Of a stretch of DNA of 6,415 nt, positions 5,406 to 6,415 are shown piece by piece. The stretch spans positions 1 to 6,415 of the forward strand of contig JAESUK010000145.1 in assembly GCA_016763095.1 (NCBI GenBank), in the 5' to 3' direction. The translations under genes and the position numbers were made by a program. The notes beneath the pieces are model-generated. The model did no database searches. It was not told the origin of the DNA and saw only the letters and a list, made by a program, of their open reading frames with translations. This DNA is from Alphaproteobacteria bacterium. GTDB lineage: Bacteria; Pseudomonadota; Alphaproteobacteria; Micavibrionales; Micavibrionaceae. Numbering within the stretch: position 1 is the first letter of the stretch; each line of letters opens with the position of its first letter.

Positions 5406-5765
5406 ATGATCGAAGAAACAGAAGTAAGAAAAAATAGTAACATTGTATCAAACATATTCGGCGCGAGCACTGTCGTAGCTATTTCTACCGTTACCGCTCT
5501 TATAAATGATGCCTCTCTCGGAGGTAGCCTCTCCTTTTTGTTAACCTTAGCCGTGCCAACAACAGTAGCCGCGCCACTCGTCTCTTTTATATCTGGCAAA
5601 GACTGTAAAATAAAAGCAAAGCCTTTTGCTATTGGCGCTATTGGCGGACTAGCACTTACATTTGGCGCAGCAACGTTCGACCACTACAATCCAACCGAAA
5701 CACAACCACTACAATCCAACGCAATACCAACAATCACAGCACAACGTCATAGCAAAATCGCTTGA
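5406..5765 (+). CDS. Small three-helix membrane protein of unknown function
   Basis: 119 residues from the ATG at 5406, which has AAGGG (5394-5398) 7 nt before it. An in-frame ATG at 5388 would add six residues but has no ribosome site and lies only about 11 nt after the expected transcription start. Three hydrophobic segments (about 17-33, 43-63 and 73-91) are rich in Gly, Ala, Ser and Thr, with a short basic loop GKDCKIKAKP before the third. The acidic/basic N-terminus and a polar C-terminal tail rich in Thr, Gln and Pro (92-119) flank them. No family recognised and no catalytic motif visible. It has its own strong promoter and stands between unrelated housekeeping genes, so context gives no function. 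The start of the tail is built on an out-of-frame 15-bp repeat. It could be a lineage-specific gene. Confidence 0.75.
   Translation: MIEETEVRKNSNIVSNIFGASTVVAISTVTALINDASLGGSLSFLLTLAVPTTVAAPLVSFISGKDCKIKAKPFAIGAIGGLALTFGAATFDHYNPTETQPLQSNAIPTITAQRHSKIA
5681..5720 (+). repeat. Direct repeat, 15 bp perfect, 25-bp period, in the tail of the small membrane protein gene
   Basis: CCACTACAATCCAAC occurs at 5681-5695 and again at 5706-5720. The period of 25 is not a multiple of three, so the copies are read in different frames (the first gives HYNPT, the second PLQSN). This points to a recent local duplication at a position where the protein tolerates unrelated sequence. Confidence 0.9.
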
Positions 5766-5828
5766 TTTCTCACCTCCTATATGGCTTTACTTGTCCTTTA
5801 AACAAATAAGAAAATTTAGAGGACGACC

Positions 5829-6415
5829 ATGACAAATACAGCCCCGCAACAAGATATGATTACAGTTACATTTCCAGATGGAAACGCGCGTGATTATACG
5901 ACGGGCACCACAGGCTTTGACATTGCTGAAAGCATCTCTAAATCTCTCTCAAAAGCAGCGATAGCAATCACATTTAATGGTCAACAAAAAGACCTATGTG
6001 ATCCACTGAACGAAAACGGTGACATCGGTATTATCACAATAAAGGACGATGCTGGTCTTGAAATTATGCGCCACACATTAACGGCGCAAGTTTTAGCCCG
6101 CGCAGTAAAAAATCTATATCCATCCGCAAAATTGGCAATTGGTCCAACAATTGAAAATGGGTTTTACTATGATGTCGCTTTCGAAAAAGAAATCTCATCC
6201 GATGATCTAGGCGCAATCGAAAAAGAAATGCGCAGAATTCTTGGCGCTGGAAATAAAATCACAAAAAAGATTCTATCAAAAGCAGAAGCACAAAAACTCT
6301 TCGCTGAGTGCAACGAACCATACAAAGTTGATATTATAGAACGCACAGAGGGCGACGCATTCCAAATTTACACCCAAGAAGAAACAGATTTTATTGATCT
6401 GTGTGTTGGGCCTCA
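5829..6415 (+). CDS. thrS: Threonyl-tRNA synthetase, N-terminal part; runs off right edge
   Basis: Charges tRNA-Thr with threonine in the cytoplasm. 195 complete codons are present, with the frame still open at the window end. Residues about 11-72 form the TGS domain (ITVTFPDGNARDY onwards). From about 79 comes the editing (tRNA SAD) domain, with KLAIGPTIENGFYYDV at 101-116, a family hallmark, and DLCVGP at the very end, whose Cys belongs to the CxxxH half of the editing site (the last two bases, ca, fit the expected His). The other half is odd: the usual RHxxAH sequence reads RHTLTAQ (81-87), with one extra residue and Gln in place of the second His. The catalytic core lies outside the window. 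AGAGGA at 5818-5823 is the Shine-Dalgarno. The 63-nt gap upstream shows no terminator and no convincing promoter. Confidence 0.95.
   Translation, partial: MTNTAPQQDMITVTFPDGNARDYTTGTTGFDIAESISKSLSKAAIAITFNGQQKDLCDPLNENGDIGIITIKDDAGLEIMRHTLTAQVLARAVKNLYPSAKLAIGPTIENGFYYDVAFEKEISSDDLGAIEKEMRRILGAGNKITKKILSKAEAQKLFAECNEPYKVDIIERTEGDAFQIYTQEETDFIDLCVGP

Noticed and set aside
5315..5599. Minus-strand open frames over the small membrane protein gene and its promoter
   Set aside because: The plus strand has a near-consensus promoter, a ribosome site and a coherent three-helix protein; the minus frames have no start signals.
5762..5791. Possible thrS promoter TTGATT-18-TTTACT
   Set aside because: Both hexamers match consensus at only about four positions, so chance is as likely; thrS may be read from the promoter at 5342.
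1..6415. Search for CRISPR arrays, tRNA/rRNA genes, insertion sequences, phage or toxin-antitoxin modules
   Set aside because: No regularly spaced repeats, cloverleaf-like segments, transposase motifs or long terminal inverted repeats were seen. The gene content is core metabolism and translation, so I cannot claim a new defence or mobile system here.

Overview
The window looks like a piece of an AT-rich alphaproteobacterial chromosome. The evidence is a TIGR02300-type ('FYDLN acid domain') zinc-ribbon protein, a family known from Alphaproteobacteria; a 3-hydroxyacyl-CoA dehydrogenase whose NAD-binding domain is at the N-terminus, as in the fused alphaproteobacterial beta-oxidation enzymes; a PrmA with the AFGSGTHGTT form of its SAM-binding segment; and a YumC/TrxR-like ferredoxin-NADP reductase. 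I cannot name a genus. No mobile element, CRISPR array, rRNA or tRNA is visible.

Layout. (1) Positions 1-1942, minus strand: a beta-oxidation operon read right to left. It has a good promoter (1914-1942), a FadA-type thiolase, an unrecognised 88-residue two-helix membrane protein, and the N-terminal 160 codons of a 3-hydroxyacyl-CoA dehydrogenase that runs off the left edge. Its junctions are TAG|ATG with no gap and an ATGA overlap, so translation is probably coupled. (2) Positions 1985-3371, plus strand: the TIGR02300 protein, then prmA (ribosomal protein L11 methyltransferase). A textbook intrinsic terminator lies at the extreme 5' end of the prmA reading frame. (3) Positions 3374-4302, minus strand: tsaE (tRNA t6A synthesis) followed by a small lipoprotein of unknown function. 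(4) Positions 4327-6415, plus strand: ferredoxin-NADP reductase, a small unrecognised three-helix membrane protein behind a near-perfect sigma-70 promoter, and the start of thrS, which runs off the right edge.

How the genes fit together. Thiolase and dehydrogenase carry out the last two steps of fatty-acid beta-oxidation, and the small membrane protein is locked between them. PrmA, TsaE and ThrRS are translation housekeeping, and ferredoxin-NADP reductase exchanges electrons between NADPH and ferredoxin/flavodoxin. Most of the window is ordinary core genome. I found no clear new multi-gene system. The points most worth a second look are the two unrecognised membrane proteins, the terminator inside prmA, the 24-bp divergent tsaE/reductase promoter that seems to give two leaderless mRNAs, and an altered His motif in the ThrRS editing domain.
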